From assembly GCA_949752735.1 (NCBI GenBank), contig OX457036.1, positions 93,972,868 through 94,036,867 on the forward strand: a stretch of 64,000 nt of DNA. The letters run 5' to 3'. This document shows positions 45,188-57,519 of the stretch, piece after piece; the stretch's first letter is position 1; each line of letters opens with the position of its first letter. The DNA comes from Lumbricus terrestris. Its lineage: Eukaryota > Annelida > Clitellata > Crassiclitellata > Lumbricidae. The notes beneath the pieces were generated by a model. It was given only the letters and a program-made list of their open reading frames with translations, did no database searches and had not been told where the DNA came from. Both the position numbers and the translations under genes were made by a program.

Positions 45188-46918
45188 GTGTAGGCGTCTA
45201 TATTTATAGTCACCGTTACCCTGACTTGAGGTCACCCTTACCTTGACTTGAGAAGATCTTCTCAATGTGCTTTCCTTTCTATAGTAGGTGAATGTGGAGT
45301 CGAGCCTGGACCGTTGCATTTGATGTTTAGCTTGCTATAGAAGAAGATCTTGTGACTCTATACATCCTTCAGCTAGGGCAGGTTCATTTACCAGCGGCCT
45401 GTGCGACGATAACCGAGTCTTGCATATGGACAAGTGCTGCTAAACCGTTCAAGCACCACTGGTACTATACGGTCAAAACACTTGAATTATGGGGCTATCA
45501 TATGACCGCTGCATGCCGAAGCAATTACGCTGTTTAAATAACAATCGCTAAATTGCCGATCAGCAGCAGTTCTAAACGGTGAGCAAATAGGGCCATGGTG
45601 TGCTTGAATGATAATTCGAACGGGAACATTCCATGTGTAACATGGGAATATTGGAGAAAAAATTATATTGTGTGGAAAAATTATGCAAAATTGTCGGCTA
45701 TTTGTTCAAGTAAACCGCTGTCATCTTTTCTTCTTTTTCTAACTCACAATTGGCTTTATTTTGGAATGGGTAGTCTTCATAGTTTTACTGTTTTTTTTAG
45801 TTCTTAGTAGCTTTATGTAGGCCTAGCCGAGTGCTTTAGCCTAGTGATTATTTACCTGACGATTGCCACTATGCGATCATTTGATGCGGGAACCAGGTTA
45901 TTCATGGGCGCTTAGTCAAAACAAGATTGTTAGGCAGGCATGGTCAGCATCATCAGGTCAAGGTCAAAGTGTGAAGAAGACAGACGGACGGTCGGACGGA
46001 TACTGTGGAGGGTGTTTAGAATTGAAGCAGGAGGGGAAGGAGGTAAGTAGGCCTAGGTTATAAGCAAACGGGATCAGAATAGGAATTGTGAAAGATCAAT
46101 GGTTTCAGTTTTAAGTGAAAGATCTATGATCGTCCGAGATAATCGTAAAATTCAGATTTCTAAAGCGCTATTCAAAATAAAAGCGCAGGGTGGTCACCAG
46201 GTTATTCACGAGCACGACGTCAAATCAGAGCGGGTTGTCCAGAGATCGAGGGTGAAAGGCTGGGGCCAGAGTCTAATTTTCGAAAACAATTCAACTGTAA
46301 TTTGACGATGCCTCCTTATAAAGTTCGGAAATTGTACATTACAGCTGGGCAACCATTAAGAATTTAAGAGCCATCAAGGCCTTTGTAGCCTAGGCTGGAA
46401 AAGGTAGGCCTAAGTTTTCATCGGAAGCAAAGCATGGTCATCAGCGGGGATGATTGCAATGGCAACAGGTGTTCGTAGGCGGGAGTCAGAAGCGGTAGGC
46501 AGTTGGGATGGGCGAGCTTGAGATGGGCGTATTAGGCGATAGTAGCCAGGTTTCAACATATTTTTAGCTGTGAACGGGTCTTGCAAGTTCGGGCGTATTG
46601 GTGACCGCATAAAATTATTGGATCTGCTGGTGTACAAGTACAACGTGGTCCTGACAGGGCGTCAATGTCTCCCTCCAGCCACCCCGAACACACCCCTCTC
46701 TGCGGGGTATTTTGGGACCGACTGTTTACTTCACAGACAGCCTTTGTGTTTAGGTGTCGGTCGTGCTTTCCTTCGGTTCAGCCAAGTCACGACAGACCGC
46801 CATCTTGTGGCTACAGGCCGCATTCCTCAATCGCAAACTTTGGTCTCGTGTGAGGCCGTGACAGGCGATGGGAAACAACGCGACTTTTTTGTGACCTTCT
46901 TTCTGCATCAGACGGTTG
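45188..46918. other. No confirmed gene
   Basis: Open frames at 45,863-46,063 and 46,570-47,064 lack recognisable features; the second runs into the hAT element at 46,927. Confidence 0.4.
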
Positions 46919-46926
46919 TTCTAGAT

Positions 46927-48098
46927 CAGCGGTTCTCAACCTTTTTAGTGCGGCGACCCCTTGGCAACATTTCGAAAGTTATGACGACCCCCAACAGCAA
47001 AATTGGTTGTGTCCCCCCCTTCACTGCATTTTTGTTACCATTGTCACTCATTTTAACCTCATAACTCGAAAACTGGTTTTGACAATTGAGGCTTCCTGGC
47101 TCTTGCGATTCTGAGAACAATCCTTAGTTTTTCTTACCGGTAAATTGAAGCTGAAATGTCATAAATTTATTCGGTTTGTGAAACCTAACAACCATTAAAC
47201 AACAGGCCACTTTAAAAATTGGTAAATAGTTCTTCATTTTTTAACACTCATTTCACCTTTTCTGATTCGTTTTGGTTGGCAAGCAATTTAAAGAACATGG
47301 ACCATATGCGTATACTTGTGTTCTTTATCAATGCGCTGAACATGGAGAGGGGTTTGGGGAGGGGATGTGCCTCTTCCAATTGTCAAAATGTTTTTGAATT
47401 TTCACACACTGCAATGGTAGCATTTTAGGCTATAATTTTAACGAAATTGTTCATCATTTCAGTGCTGATAGTGGTGGTGTAAGACATGAAAAAGTCCCAT
47501 CCCCTTGTTTTCAATTTTTCATTTAAGAAAACTCCACAGAACTTCAGCGCTGAAAGTTATGGTTTAAGACTTCAATAAATGTTCTCCCCCCATTGTTTAT
47601 AATTTTGAATTTCCACGTTATTATGGCTGCAGTTTTAACTTTTAACTGTCATTTGAATGAAATTGCTCAGTGTTTCAATGCTGATAGGCTAGTCATGGTA
47701 TAAACTTCAGAGTTTCGATCCCAGTTGTTCAGACCTAATTGTTTTTGAATTTGGACACTGTCACTGTAAAATTTTAAGCTTTCATCTTAACAAACTTACT
47801 CATGATCTCAGTGCTCAGCGAAGTGGTTTAAGACTTATACACCACCCTTTTTTAGACGAATGGTAAAAGTGGACTTTACATTTGAAAACTAAGTTGGCAA
47901 AACTTTTATTGGCTGTCGCAATCTAAACAATGAATCATATAAAAAGTATAAGAAAAGTTTATTTTAAATTTCTGTAGTGTATTAACTAGAGCTGAAATTA
48001 CTATTGCATATTTTACAAATTTCTGAAGGTCCAGGCGACCCCTGGCAAATCGTCAGGCGACCCCCGTGGGGTCGCGACCCACAGGTTGAGAACCGCTG
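46927..48098. mobile_element. hAT transposon, 1,172 bp, non-autonomous
   Basis: The terminal inverted repeat is CAGCGGTTCTCAACC and the 8-bp target duplication TTCTAGAT is perfect (46919-46926; 48099-48106). Subterminal GGCGACCCC repeats are visible. No transposase remnant is recognised. Confidence 0.9.
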
Positions 48099-48614
48099 TT
48101 CTAGATATTCCGGAAAGCGTCTGTTCTCTCGTGATATAGGGCCTAGAGTCGACGGCGAATGCGAAAGTTGCAAAGTACAAGGGCGGACTCTAGCCTGGCT
48201 CTTCGGAACGAACTCTAGATAGACATAGGCTAACATAGCCTAATTAAACGAACAATTCGATCATACTCTGTCTGTCACAGTCTGTCTTTCTGTCTGTGTG
48301 TGTCTGTCTCTTGCAGCGTGACAAAGGCTACTCAAGACTGAACCGCTCAAATGAGTTAGAAACTAAAGTACTAAACTGCTTCATATCCCAGAATTCTTAT
48401 CTGGGTCCTGATCGAACCAACAAACTTAACGGCGTGCGTAATTCTGGTATCAGGGACCGAAGCACATGCAATAGCTTTGGATAGTATCTAATGACAACAC
48501 TAACCATAACGCTAACCGACCATCACGACGCTTAATCTGATCCTAACCGACATTCACGGTCCCCGATACTGCAATTACGCTAACTTCACTATAGCGGGCG
48601 TGAGTGAATTGATA

Positions 48615-48760
48615 TAGCGCCTGCATATTTGGGGGAGTGCAATGGATAACCCGCTGGCGTAGAGTGCGAGAGGTGCCTAGGTAGCGAGTTCGAGCTCCTG
48701 TTTGGCGGACATGCTTTGTTTGTAGGCTGCTGTTAGCGCCGTGTAATTGCAAAGCTGTCT
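48615..48760 (+). mobile_element. tRNA-derived SINE
   Basis: GCAATGGATAACCCGCTGG (box A region) and GCGAGTTCGAGCTCC (box B) are about 50 bp apart, as in a tRNA head. The tail is unclear. Confidence 0.6.
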
Positions 48761-49242
48761 GTTCTGTTGGTAGTTAGGCCTAAGTTTAATTAAGATTACT
48801 TGCGCCCCAAACACCATGACCGGGTGCTATACCAAGAGCTCACAATCAGATGAGGAAAACCTTTGTAACTAGAATGCTTTATACATACTAATTACTTTGT
48901 TTTATTGATAGTTTTTGATGTCTTATGTAAATTTTATATGTGATAGGCCTACTTGTTCACAAGAGTGCTGTTTTGCAGCTGGTTATATTAAAGAATATGC
49001 TTACTTTTACTTACTTACTTATATGACGCAATCGAATAGCGTTGGAAGAGGAGTGGGGGTGGGATGAGAGCATTGTGTAATGAAGTCGTCAACGTCGCTT
49101 CATCTGGGATGTAGCGTGGAAAAGCTTCCCAAGGGAAAACGCCGAGCGGCGGAATTGGGGTCACGGGCAGCAGGCAGCACGAGCATAATTGGAGTCCGTT
49201 GTTGTTCTGTGTTTCTCAATTGCCCCCGGCTCAAATGGCTTC

Positions 49243-49296
49243 GTCGGTTGGTTGGTCGGTCGGTCGGTCGGTTGGTTGGTCGGTCGGTCGGTGGGT
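49243..49296 (+). repeat. (GGTC/GGTT)n microsatellite
   Basis: About thirteen 4-bp units, GGTC and GGTT mixed. Confidence 0.9.
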
Positions 49297-49564
49297 CTGT
49301 CCAGGTGCAGACATGCAATTTACTCACCAGCCTTTGTAGCTGAAAACACTTTAGTCTGGCTTTAAAACCGAGACAACAGCCCTATAAAAACGCGTTTGAT
49401 GGGAGTCACACGAGCAGCGTAGTATGGATCCCAGATGGACTATAAGTCCCAGATGGACATGCTGGCTGGGATAGACTCCTGTAGTTTTACAATGCATGTT
49501 TTTGCATGTGTACGGTATATCCAGCTATCACGGAAATTAGAAAGTGAAGGACTTGCACAAGGTT

Positions 49565-49740
49565 ATGCCACAGTAGCACTTCCCCCATTCGTTCGCCCTG
49601 CCTTCCTCTCTGGTAGTCTTTAGTCATCTTTCTCTTGTCTAAAATCCTCCCTTTTCTCTTGGGGTTGCACGCACTGGGAGCGCTTCTGAAAGGCTCTTGC
49701 TGCAAGAAGCGCTTTACAAATGGCCAGATACAATACAATC
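49565..49740 (+). mobile_element. LINE 3' fragment, family A
   Basis: TTCCTCTCTGGTAGTCTTTA continues into GCACTGGGAGCGCTTCTGAA and AAGCGCTTTACAAATGGCCA with a ATACAATACAAT tail. Confidence 0.75.
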
Positions 49741-50354
49741 TGTCTCAGGGATGTTCTAATCCTTAGTCCTTAGTTGGTCCGTGACTTCTCAGCCTATGGA
49801 CGATCGTAGCTTTGGCGTCCCATATCGTCTGCCTTGTGCAAAATAAAGTAGATCGAAACCTCACAGACATCAAGAAGTAGAAGACAAGGAAGAAGTCGAC
49901 TACGTTTGTCGCTTATCAATGCCCTGAAGGCAGCCAAAGGGTGTAAAAACTGTTTTTGGACTTGATTTTTTTTATCCGTAGCCTCTGATGAGAGTGGGTG
50001 GCCTCTCGTCCTCCCCCTAGCCGTCAGATCTTTCTTTGTTTCAAAAATCACTCATTTCTTCAATAACCTCTTCAGTAATAGTCCCCATCGGCATCATTTG
50101 GGTTGAGGGATCTTTCAGTGGAGGAGGCAGAGGCGAATCATCATCACCATTACCGCCATCTGCTCCTGATAAACCCAACGACGATGTTGGGCATCCAGCA
50201 GCGATGAGTGGGAATCAACAGATGTGTGTATACATACAATGCAATACAACACATGTTGTATGTGTATACAATACATACATGTGATTGCATGCATGTGAAT
50301 ATTCGTGGAGTGCGTTTTAATGCAGGAACTCTCATAATTCTCAACAGGTCTTTG

Positions 50355-50355
<1 letters not shown>

Positions 50356-50385
<30 letters not shown>

Positions 50386-50412
50386 CACACACAGACATGC
50401 ACACACACACAC
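50356..50412 (+). repeat. (CA)n microsatellite
   Basis: Two CA runs separated by ATGTACACACACAGACATG. Confidence 0.9.
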
Positions 50413-50755
50413 ATCCCTGTTTTTTAAGGTACTTTGATGACTAAAGGGTTTTACCTAAGTAAATGTAGCCCAATACATATCAAGTTTTTATGTGAATATA
50501 TGACCTTGCAGTCATCAAAAGTGCAGTGACTATAGGTAATAAATTAGATGCAAGCGATTAGAGAAACAGACGAGAATGTAAATTACTGCATTGAACTTTC
50601 ACAGATAGCTTGCATGTTGTTAAGATTATTGAAGAACATCAGAGCGGAATTACCTAAGGTTCCACCCTAAAGGTAGTTTCGCTCTGAACTTCTGAGGCTG
50701 CTTTCTTCTTCTCAGCTCTCGTTCTCACACAACAAGAATGCTCACACAGTAAAAC

Positions 50756-50816
50756 ATATATATATATATATATATAATATATAAAGTGTATGATATATAA
50801 TATATATATATATCAG
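50756..50816 (+). repeat. (TA)n-rich block
   Basis: TA runs interrupted by AAGTGTATGA. Confidence 0.85.
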
Positions 50817-50819
50817 AAA

Positions 50820-53800
50820 CTTCCGCGGTTTATGCCAGCCAAAGATTTACACATAGGGCATCTTGGAAAAATTTGAGAGTTCTACTGGATCGATGGCACA
50901 CAATTTCAACTAAATAGAAATTCAAATAAATATCAAAAGGATGTTGTTGACGACAGCCTAAGTAAAGGGGAGGAAAACTATGGTCGGAACATACGTTGGT
51001 GGAAGAGAAATAGAACCAGCGAAAGAATTCTGTCACTTTGGGAGTACTGGAATGATTGCAATAGATGCCAAATGCCACAGGGAAATTAAAACAAGGATAA
51101 TATACATGACGATGATAAAGAAGCTGCCGATTGATGCCTTTTGTACCGTGTTTTGATAAGAATCAGGGCCGGATTTGGGGGGGGGAGTTAAATGAGTTTC
51201 GTAGGCCCCAACCCTTGAGGTTCGTGTAGGTTTCAAGAAAGAATACAGTTCAAAAGGTGACAGAGAAGACAGATAGTGAAAGGGAAAAGTAGTGAATGAT
51301 TAAAAAAGGTCATCACTTAATTTTTTAACGCAGAAAATGGCATGGTTTTTCTGGAAAATGGTATCTTTTTCGTCCGATAGTTCGACCCGACCACAAAAAA
51401 AATAGGTCATCGACTATTTTGGCGGATGAAAATGGTCTCTTTTCCTAAGAATTTGACTTCAGATTTTTTGGCAACCAAAGATGAAATTTTTCACCAGTCC
51501 CAAGATCCAAAATTTTCACCTCTCCCCCTTCGAAAATTTCTGTATCCGCCCCTGATAAGAATGAAGTCGTTAGATATGTGGCTAAAGGCGTGTAGAACCT
51601 GTAGATATGCCCAATATATTTTTCATTGCAGTTCATATATATAAATATATATAGCATATTGCTCTGCCTCAAAGATGAACCCTGGACATCGTGGTAGACG
51701 GTGCAGAATGCTAACCACAATATTATGCTAACATGGCTCAATTCGGTGTATTCACCGTATCTGAGGGTAGTTGGTTTAAAAGGATATTCTTACCCTTAAT
51801 AAGTAAATCGAATTCTTTTGACATTGCAGTTCATCAGTAAATTATATCCGTAGATGAAAGAGTTCAGTTCGCCATTGCTAGGTTCATGAACTCTATTCAT
51901 CATAGGGAATGACATAGACCTACAACGACCTATAGCCAGACGCAAAAATACGAGTTCACTGGGTTTACAAGGTTTGCCCTGTAAGGAGTTTTCAGTATTT
52001 ATAAAAAAAAGTTGACTGCCATGTTGAAGGATTTATTAAATTTGGGTGTTGTCTTGCTGAAGGATTTATGGCAGTTCATTCTCTGGTGTAACGGAGATTC
52101 AAATTAAGCATAGGCCCACAGCAAAAGTCGATCTAGGTACTTCAACTTCTAACATGTAGCTAAATTTTACGACCACTCCATTTATAGTAATGTTTCTTTC
52201 AAATTCCACTCCAACAGTTGAGACTATTTTTGTGCGACCCGCAGGTATACCCTCAATTTGTTTCTACATGTGCAGAGGGAAAACTGTCTCATTGAAAGTC
52301 TCTGTATACTTCCTTTCATTGCAGTGCAAGGATTCACAAATACTTAACGCATATCCAAACTCCCACTATATAATAGCACGTAATGACTGGTTCCAGTCCC
52401 ACTCACTTCAGTCATACACTATAGGTCAGTGTTAAAAGAAATTTATTTGTTTGCACTAGTGCATTTGAGGTTGGACTACTATAATATTTATGACAATTGT
52501 TGGGGTTTAAGTTTGGACACGGACTAGAAAAAAATGTTGGGATTGATTTACTTCACTTCCCTCCCAGACTTAATTCCAATCGTTTCCTCACCAGGATTTA
52601 CAGCTTTGTAGTGCTGTGATTGAAACACAGCACACCATATAGCAGCTCAGTTTCCAACCGTCTTTGAACTCAGCCATGTATTATAGACTTGTGGGTACCC
52701 GCCCATAGGGCAAGAGGATCACTTACCCCACCCTTCCCTTGAAAATTGACCCCTATTTTTTAACTATTACTTTTTAAAACAAATTTCTTTGCACTAAAGT
52801 TCTAGTGATACTCAATGTTCTTCATCTCTTACTTTTTATTTTTAATTGCATATTCCAATAGCGTCTCCACGAAAAGGCGTCAAAGGTGCTCCCGACTTGA
52901 AGGACAATGTGTACATGGTAATGTTAATTGTAAATTGATATAGAGAGACTTGTCAGAGGCACTAACAACATGTAAGCTCCTCTGCTGGAAAGTTGACACC
53001 ACATAGTTTTAACTGATGCACAAATTGAAAATGAAGATTTATATTTAGAATCCTCTATGAAAAATACCCATGTTCGTAAATATTCATAGTTTTCTGCTTT
53101 GCATTATTCAAACTCTTGTTATAAAATTAGCCTTGACTGTTGTGTTTTGCCCCTACTGGCCAAAATATCTGCAGATGTCCATAGCTGTCGAGCAGAACGG
53201 TCTTAATGGCTTGTGAAACAGAGACGTAGTCAGCATTCGTGTAGCAATAGATTGAATTATACCTGCTGCTCTGGGATTTAACTTCCGACACACTGTTTGA
53301 AGGTTGACACATTTGCCATCTGCATGTCCCGTCCACATGACCCGAGCTGCGAGTTGCACCGAACGATCTTAGTCACCAACAAAATAGCCCATCAGTATAC
53401 TAATATCTGCTCACACATGCATGAAACATCCTGCCAGAACCATTTTTTGGTGCCCAACTAGCAATTATTTAAAGTGTGTTGGGAAGTGTTTATCGTCGGG
53501 TTTTATTCATAAGGTCCTTTCGTAAGGATTTTTTTAAAAATCTGCGTTGGAGTTAAATTATTGGAGGTACATCGGAAGCTTAGTCATAAGCCTTTCCAGA
53601 ACGAGTTTGTTTGTTTTTGCAGTTTTTTTCGTACTTCAGTTTTTAGGGTCTCGGGCCACAGAGCATGATGCACTTGCATCTAGTTCATGTCTGAACAACG
53701 CAGGCACTGTCTAAATTGGCAGAAATGGCTCACACAAACTGCAGCTTATTTGATGTAGCAGTAATAAATGGAGATGTTAGATAGGCCTATGGCAAGCATA

Positions 53801-54304
53801 TTTAAGCACCTTTGTGAGTTTGTGAAAGCTGATAATCCACATACCCAGTACTTACATACATGTATGTTAATTTGTCTACACACTACACATGTTTTGTTAT
53901 GTAACCAGAAGTCATGCAGTTTTATTTGTTAGGGTGAGTTGGTTCACTTCTAACCACTTGGCTTAGTAACTGAAAAGATGTTAGGGGGTTAGGTTTTGAC
54001 CCATTATTTCCGTTGTTTCATATGCAACATGTTAACCACGTGAAATATTTACTTGTGTTCGTTCGTGTGCTATCGTAATCTGTAAAATGCTGCCGTCCTC
54101 AGTTTTTTTTCACAATTAAAATACTGCAGAATGCTTGTAAATATGCCCTGCTTGCAGATTGATTATTTGAGTGCATCAATTATGTATTACTCAGCCTAAT
54201 ATGCATATATGCTTCGAGCGATTCTGTCTTGTTTGGATAAGTAATTAATTGTTTGAATAATTAATTAATTGTTTGGTGCTAATAAAATTGCTTGACTCGT
54301 TCTA
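50820..54304. other. No confirmed gene upstream of the large exon
   Basis: Mixed AT-rich sequence with a retroelement tail at about 52,855-52,905 (GGTGCTCCCGACTTG). A minus-strand frame at 53,127-53,359 is unrecognised. No exon with a good splice pair was found. Confidence 0.4.
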
Positions 54305-54305
54305 G

Positions 54306-56474
54306 GAGCGGCAGTGTCCACAGGCAGAGGTGAAAACCAGTTGGACGAAAATGGAAATCCACTTCCGGCCGAAGAGACCGGTCCAAAGGTGGAAGAGGCC
54401 ACTTCGGATGTTGTCCAGAGTCGAGGAGCTTTCAGGGTAGTGGATTACCAGCTGCCAGAGAACTACGCTCATTTGGCAGACGGAAAAGTGTCGAAGGGTG
54501 GAAAGGAGTACGGTCGGAAAGGAACGAAAGCTCAAGGAAAAGCGCAGATCAAACAGAAATCATTTAAGTCAAAGAAAAATGAGATCGGTGCGAAAGCGAT
54601 GAAAATTCTGGACCAGGGTTCCAGCGGTGATATGGTTCATCATGGAATCAGCGCCGGGGTAAAGAACCAGAAACATGACGACAAGAGCCAAATGAAGAGT
54701 GCGGAAGAAGAATGTCTTGGGGATGAAGATGAGGAACAACAGGTCATCTCTTTGAGTGAAGCTGGTTCTATGGAAAATGATTGCATAGAGGAATTCAACG
54801 AAACAGAGAATGCATCGTCAATAAATGCCGACACGTCACTTGTATGCTCTTCCGGCGAGCAGGATTTGGATGTGCCGGATGAAGATTTCCTTGCGGAATC
54901 ATGCCAGAATATTCCCGAGGAGAGACCGGCGTTCAATCGAAGCCAGTCGCGAAGGAAACGCCGGAAAGGAAAAGCGAGCAAATCGCAGAACTCGAAACCG
55001 GATTCTGTGTCGCTGGCTGTAAAGATTTCACCAGCTAATAAAGCTACCATTAACATCACTGACACAGTCATTGACAACGGTTCTAATGTTCTTAACATCA
55101 CTGTTGGTGGTCCAACAAACTCGGTAAACTCCGTGTCCTTCTGCTGTCACCAGCTTTCGAATGTCCGCCAGAAACCGTCGGCAAGGGTTCCTCCATCTCG
55201 TTTGAACTCGGTCGACCAAGGATTGAACACCAGTGTCATAAGCTGTGCTTTGGAAGAAAAGAGCTACAGTGATTTGGGTGAGAAAACCGTCAATGGTCTT
55301 TCTATTGTTGAAAACAATAGAATAGACGAAGAGAAATTTGGCAACATGGAAGGCGAGGAGGTGGTGAAAGTGTTGCACCCGTCTGTCGAAATGAGATCTG
55401 ATTCGAATAATACTTCGATAGTAGGCAGAAGATCGAACCCTAATTTGGAATCATCCGAACATTTCAAGAACGACCTCGTCCAAGAAGTATCTTCAGCAGA
55501 AGTTGTTGAAGAAACTCTTCCCAAAGTGCAGCCATGCATGACTGTCCAGTCTGGCTGTCCTCTGTCACCCTCCAGAAAGCAATCTACCCTCATCGGTCAA
55601 CAGGGCAGAGTTAAACCACAGAGCACAGTTAACCCATTCTCTGTTCTCGACTCCAGCATTTCAGTTAAGCCGCCGCTCCACACTGCTAACCAAACCCTCC
55701 ATCCTGCTCCACAAACCAGGATCCGAATTGAACCGTCTGCAGGTGCTAAACCCAAATTCAGCCAGTCACCACGGTTAAAACCACGGTCCCTGGTTAACCC
55801 GGTCAACCCACTGCGTGTCGACCAATCGCTGCAGACACGGGTCAGGCTACATCCGAAGTTCGACCCGGTCCATTCCTCGACCGACTTCCCCAAGCCAATG
55901 CCAAGTGACATCCCAGAAATACGGACTCCTCCTGTCAACGACCCCAACCCCACATTCCGTATTTTACGGAGAAGACCCGTCACGTCGTCCCCATCCCTGG
56001 CGAAACATTCTGATTCTTCCACCGCCACTGAAACAAAACATTCTGCTGTCATGACGGAACAGTGTTCGAATAGTTGCTATGACAAAGGTTGCCATAGTAA
56101 CAGCAATCCTTCTGTTGCCAAGACTACGGTCTGTTCCGAGTCCAGTCACCATGACAACGTAGCGACAAAGAGAAGCGATGTCGCCAAACGACCTCTGAAC
56201 TCTCGCTTGTCTGATCGTAAAACCTTCGATCACAATTCGATTCCCGAATCAATTCGACTGTCGACTTCTGCCGCAGAGTCCCATGGAGGTGAGAGGGAAA
56301 GGGAATCCGGGTCCAGAGCGGGCAACTCCACCTCTGACAGATTGCCCAGCGGTTCAAGAACCTCTCCGAAAAATACAAGAACTATTGGACCCCGGACTAG
56401 CTTGTGTTCCTCACAGGTGGCAGAAAATGCCATGACATTTGACCTCGTCAGAGCTCAGCAGTATCTGCGCTCTG
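54306..56474 (+). CDS. Large internal exon of an unrecognised protein, 2,169 bp
   Basis: It is open from an acceptor (gactcgttctag) to a donor (CTCTG|GTAAGT) with no stop: 723 codons including split ones, phase 1 at both ends. There is no ATG near the start (reading AAVSTGRGENQLDENGNPLP), so it is internal. Segments: GAFRVVDYQLPENYAHLADG; a Lys/Gly-rich stretch; an acidic patch (DEDEEQQ) near 54,730; a basic, NLS-like RRKRRKGK near 54,955; then long Ser/Pro/Asn/Arg-rich, probably disordered sequence, ending NAMTFDLVRAQQYLRS. GC content is higher than the flanks. I do not recognise the family; no domain, membrane segment or enzyme motif is seen. Confidence 0.85.
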
Positions 56475-57185
56475 GTAAGTTGTACTTTCTCATTGCTATG
56501 ACGATTATCAATCAGTCAGTCAATTAATTAATTAATCAATCAATCAATTCGTTTTCTTTAAGTAGTTAAGCCGACACAGATACAACTGAAACAGAAAATA
56601 TTGTTCAAGGCATTATGAAGAAAGTGACAACGCAAAGGTAAAGTATGTTGGTAGATATGCTTTTAAAGCTAACGTTAAGTGACTGTGAAGTGATGACGGT
56701 GTGTTACGATGTGTGCTTGAATTACAGCCAATTGATGTGAGCAGACAATGAGTGATGCTGAAGGATTATCATTAAAACAATCAGCAAAAATATGGCTTGC
56801 AGCCAGAACCAGCATGGCTTGCAACAGGGGCCAGGTGGTTCTGAGCCAGAGCTCTGGGCATCTTAAAGTAAACTTCCATGGCTAAAACTGAACTGAGGGA
56901 TTAGGTTTCTTATGCCCTACTGATGCATTTGTTTCACAGAATTAGTTTTCATCTTGTTTGAAATCCCATCAGATGTGCCAGATATCAGTTTCCACTACTT
57001 AGCAATTTAGATCTTTTGATGATAGACTGTTGGATATTTTCTTTGAAGAGCCATTTGCAATTTATGAATAACAGTACATCATCAACAGCAATGATGCAGT
57101 TTAGTATTTATTGTAATTATTAATTTTTAATTAATTACTTATTTTGTCTATTTTTTTCTGCGGTTTATTTTTTGTTAATTTCTAC
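56475..57185. other. Start of the intron after the large exon
   Basis: AT-rich; at 56,790-56,880 several TGGCTTGCAGCCAG/GGCCAGGTGGTT motifs begin the palindrome pattern that recurs below. Confidence 0.4.
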
Positions 57186-57224
57186 TGTTAATTGATTAGT
57201 GGGTGCTTGCCTGTCAAGATTGCT

Positions 57225-57515
57225 ATAAGCCAACTGGCTCTGTTATTACAATTTACCACTCCCTTTAAGCCAACTGGTTCAAACTTCATATATGCGGTAA
57301 GCCACATTGCATGTCATGCTGCAAAGTTGCAATAAACCACAGTGGCTCTCTGGTTTTCAGTCTCTTAGCCGTCCTGGTGTTCTGATCATGAACCACTGTG
57401 GCTTTTTGGCTATATGCATATCTGGCAGTTTTGTTAAAAGCCACATCGGTTCAGGTGATGTAAGCCGCATTGCCTGCTCTAAGCTACTGTGGCTCATGAT
57501 GTAAGCCAGATCATT
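57225..57515 (+). repeat. Array of short palindromes, AAGCCAnnTGGCT type
   Basis: About eight units: TAAGCCAACTGGCTC (57,226), TAAGCCAACTGGTTC, AAACCACAGTGGCTC, GAACCACTGTGGCTT, AAGCCACATCGG and AAGCTACTGTGGCTC. Spacing is 20-55 bp. Related motifs occur at 60,720-60,905. Confidence 0.6.
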
Positions 57516-57519
57516 GCTT

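Noticed and set aside
45863..46042. Possible exon ending at a strong donor (GGAG|GTAAGT)
   Set aside because: The reading frame lacks coding character and no acceptor or start of good quality precedes it.
46570..47064. 164-codon frame
   Set aside because: It crosses the boundary of the hAT insertion at 46,927, so it cannot be a conserved protein.
54640..56433. Minus-strand open frames of 67-153 codons
   Set aside because: They are shadows of the coding plus strand.
54306..56474. Assignment of the large exon to the PPP1R15 (GADD34/CReP) family
   Set aside because: A possible amphipathic leader and disordered acidic body fit loosely, but no PP1-binding KVxF motif is visible and no segment aligns convincingly.
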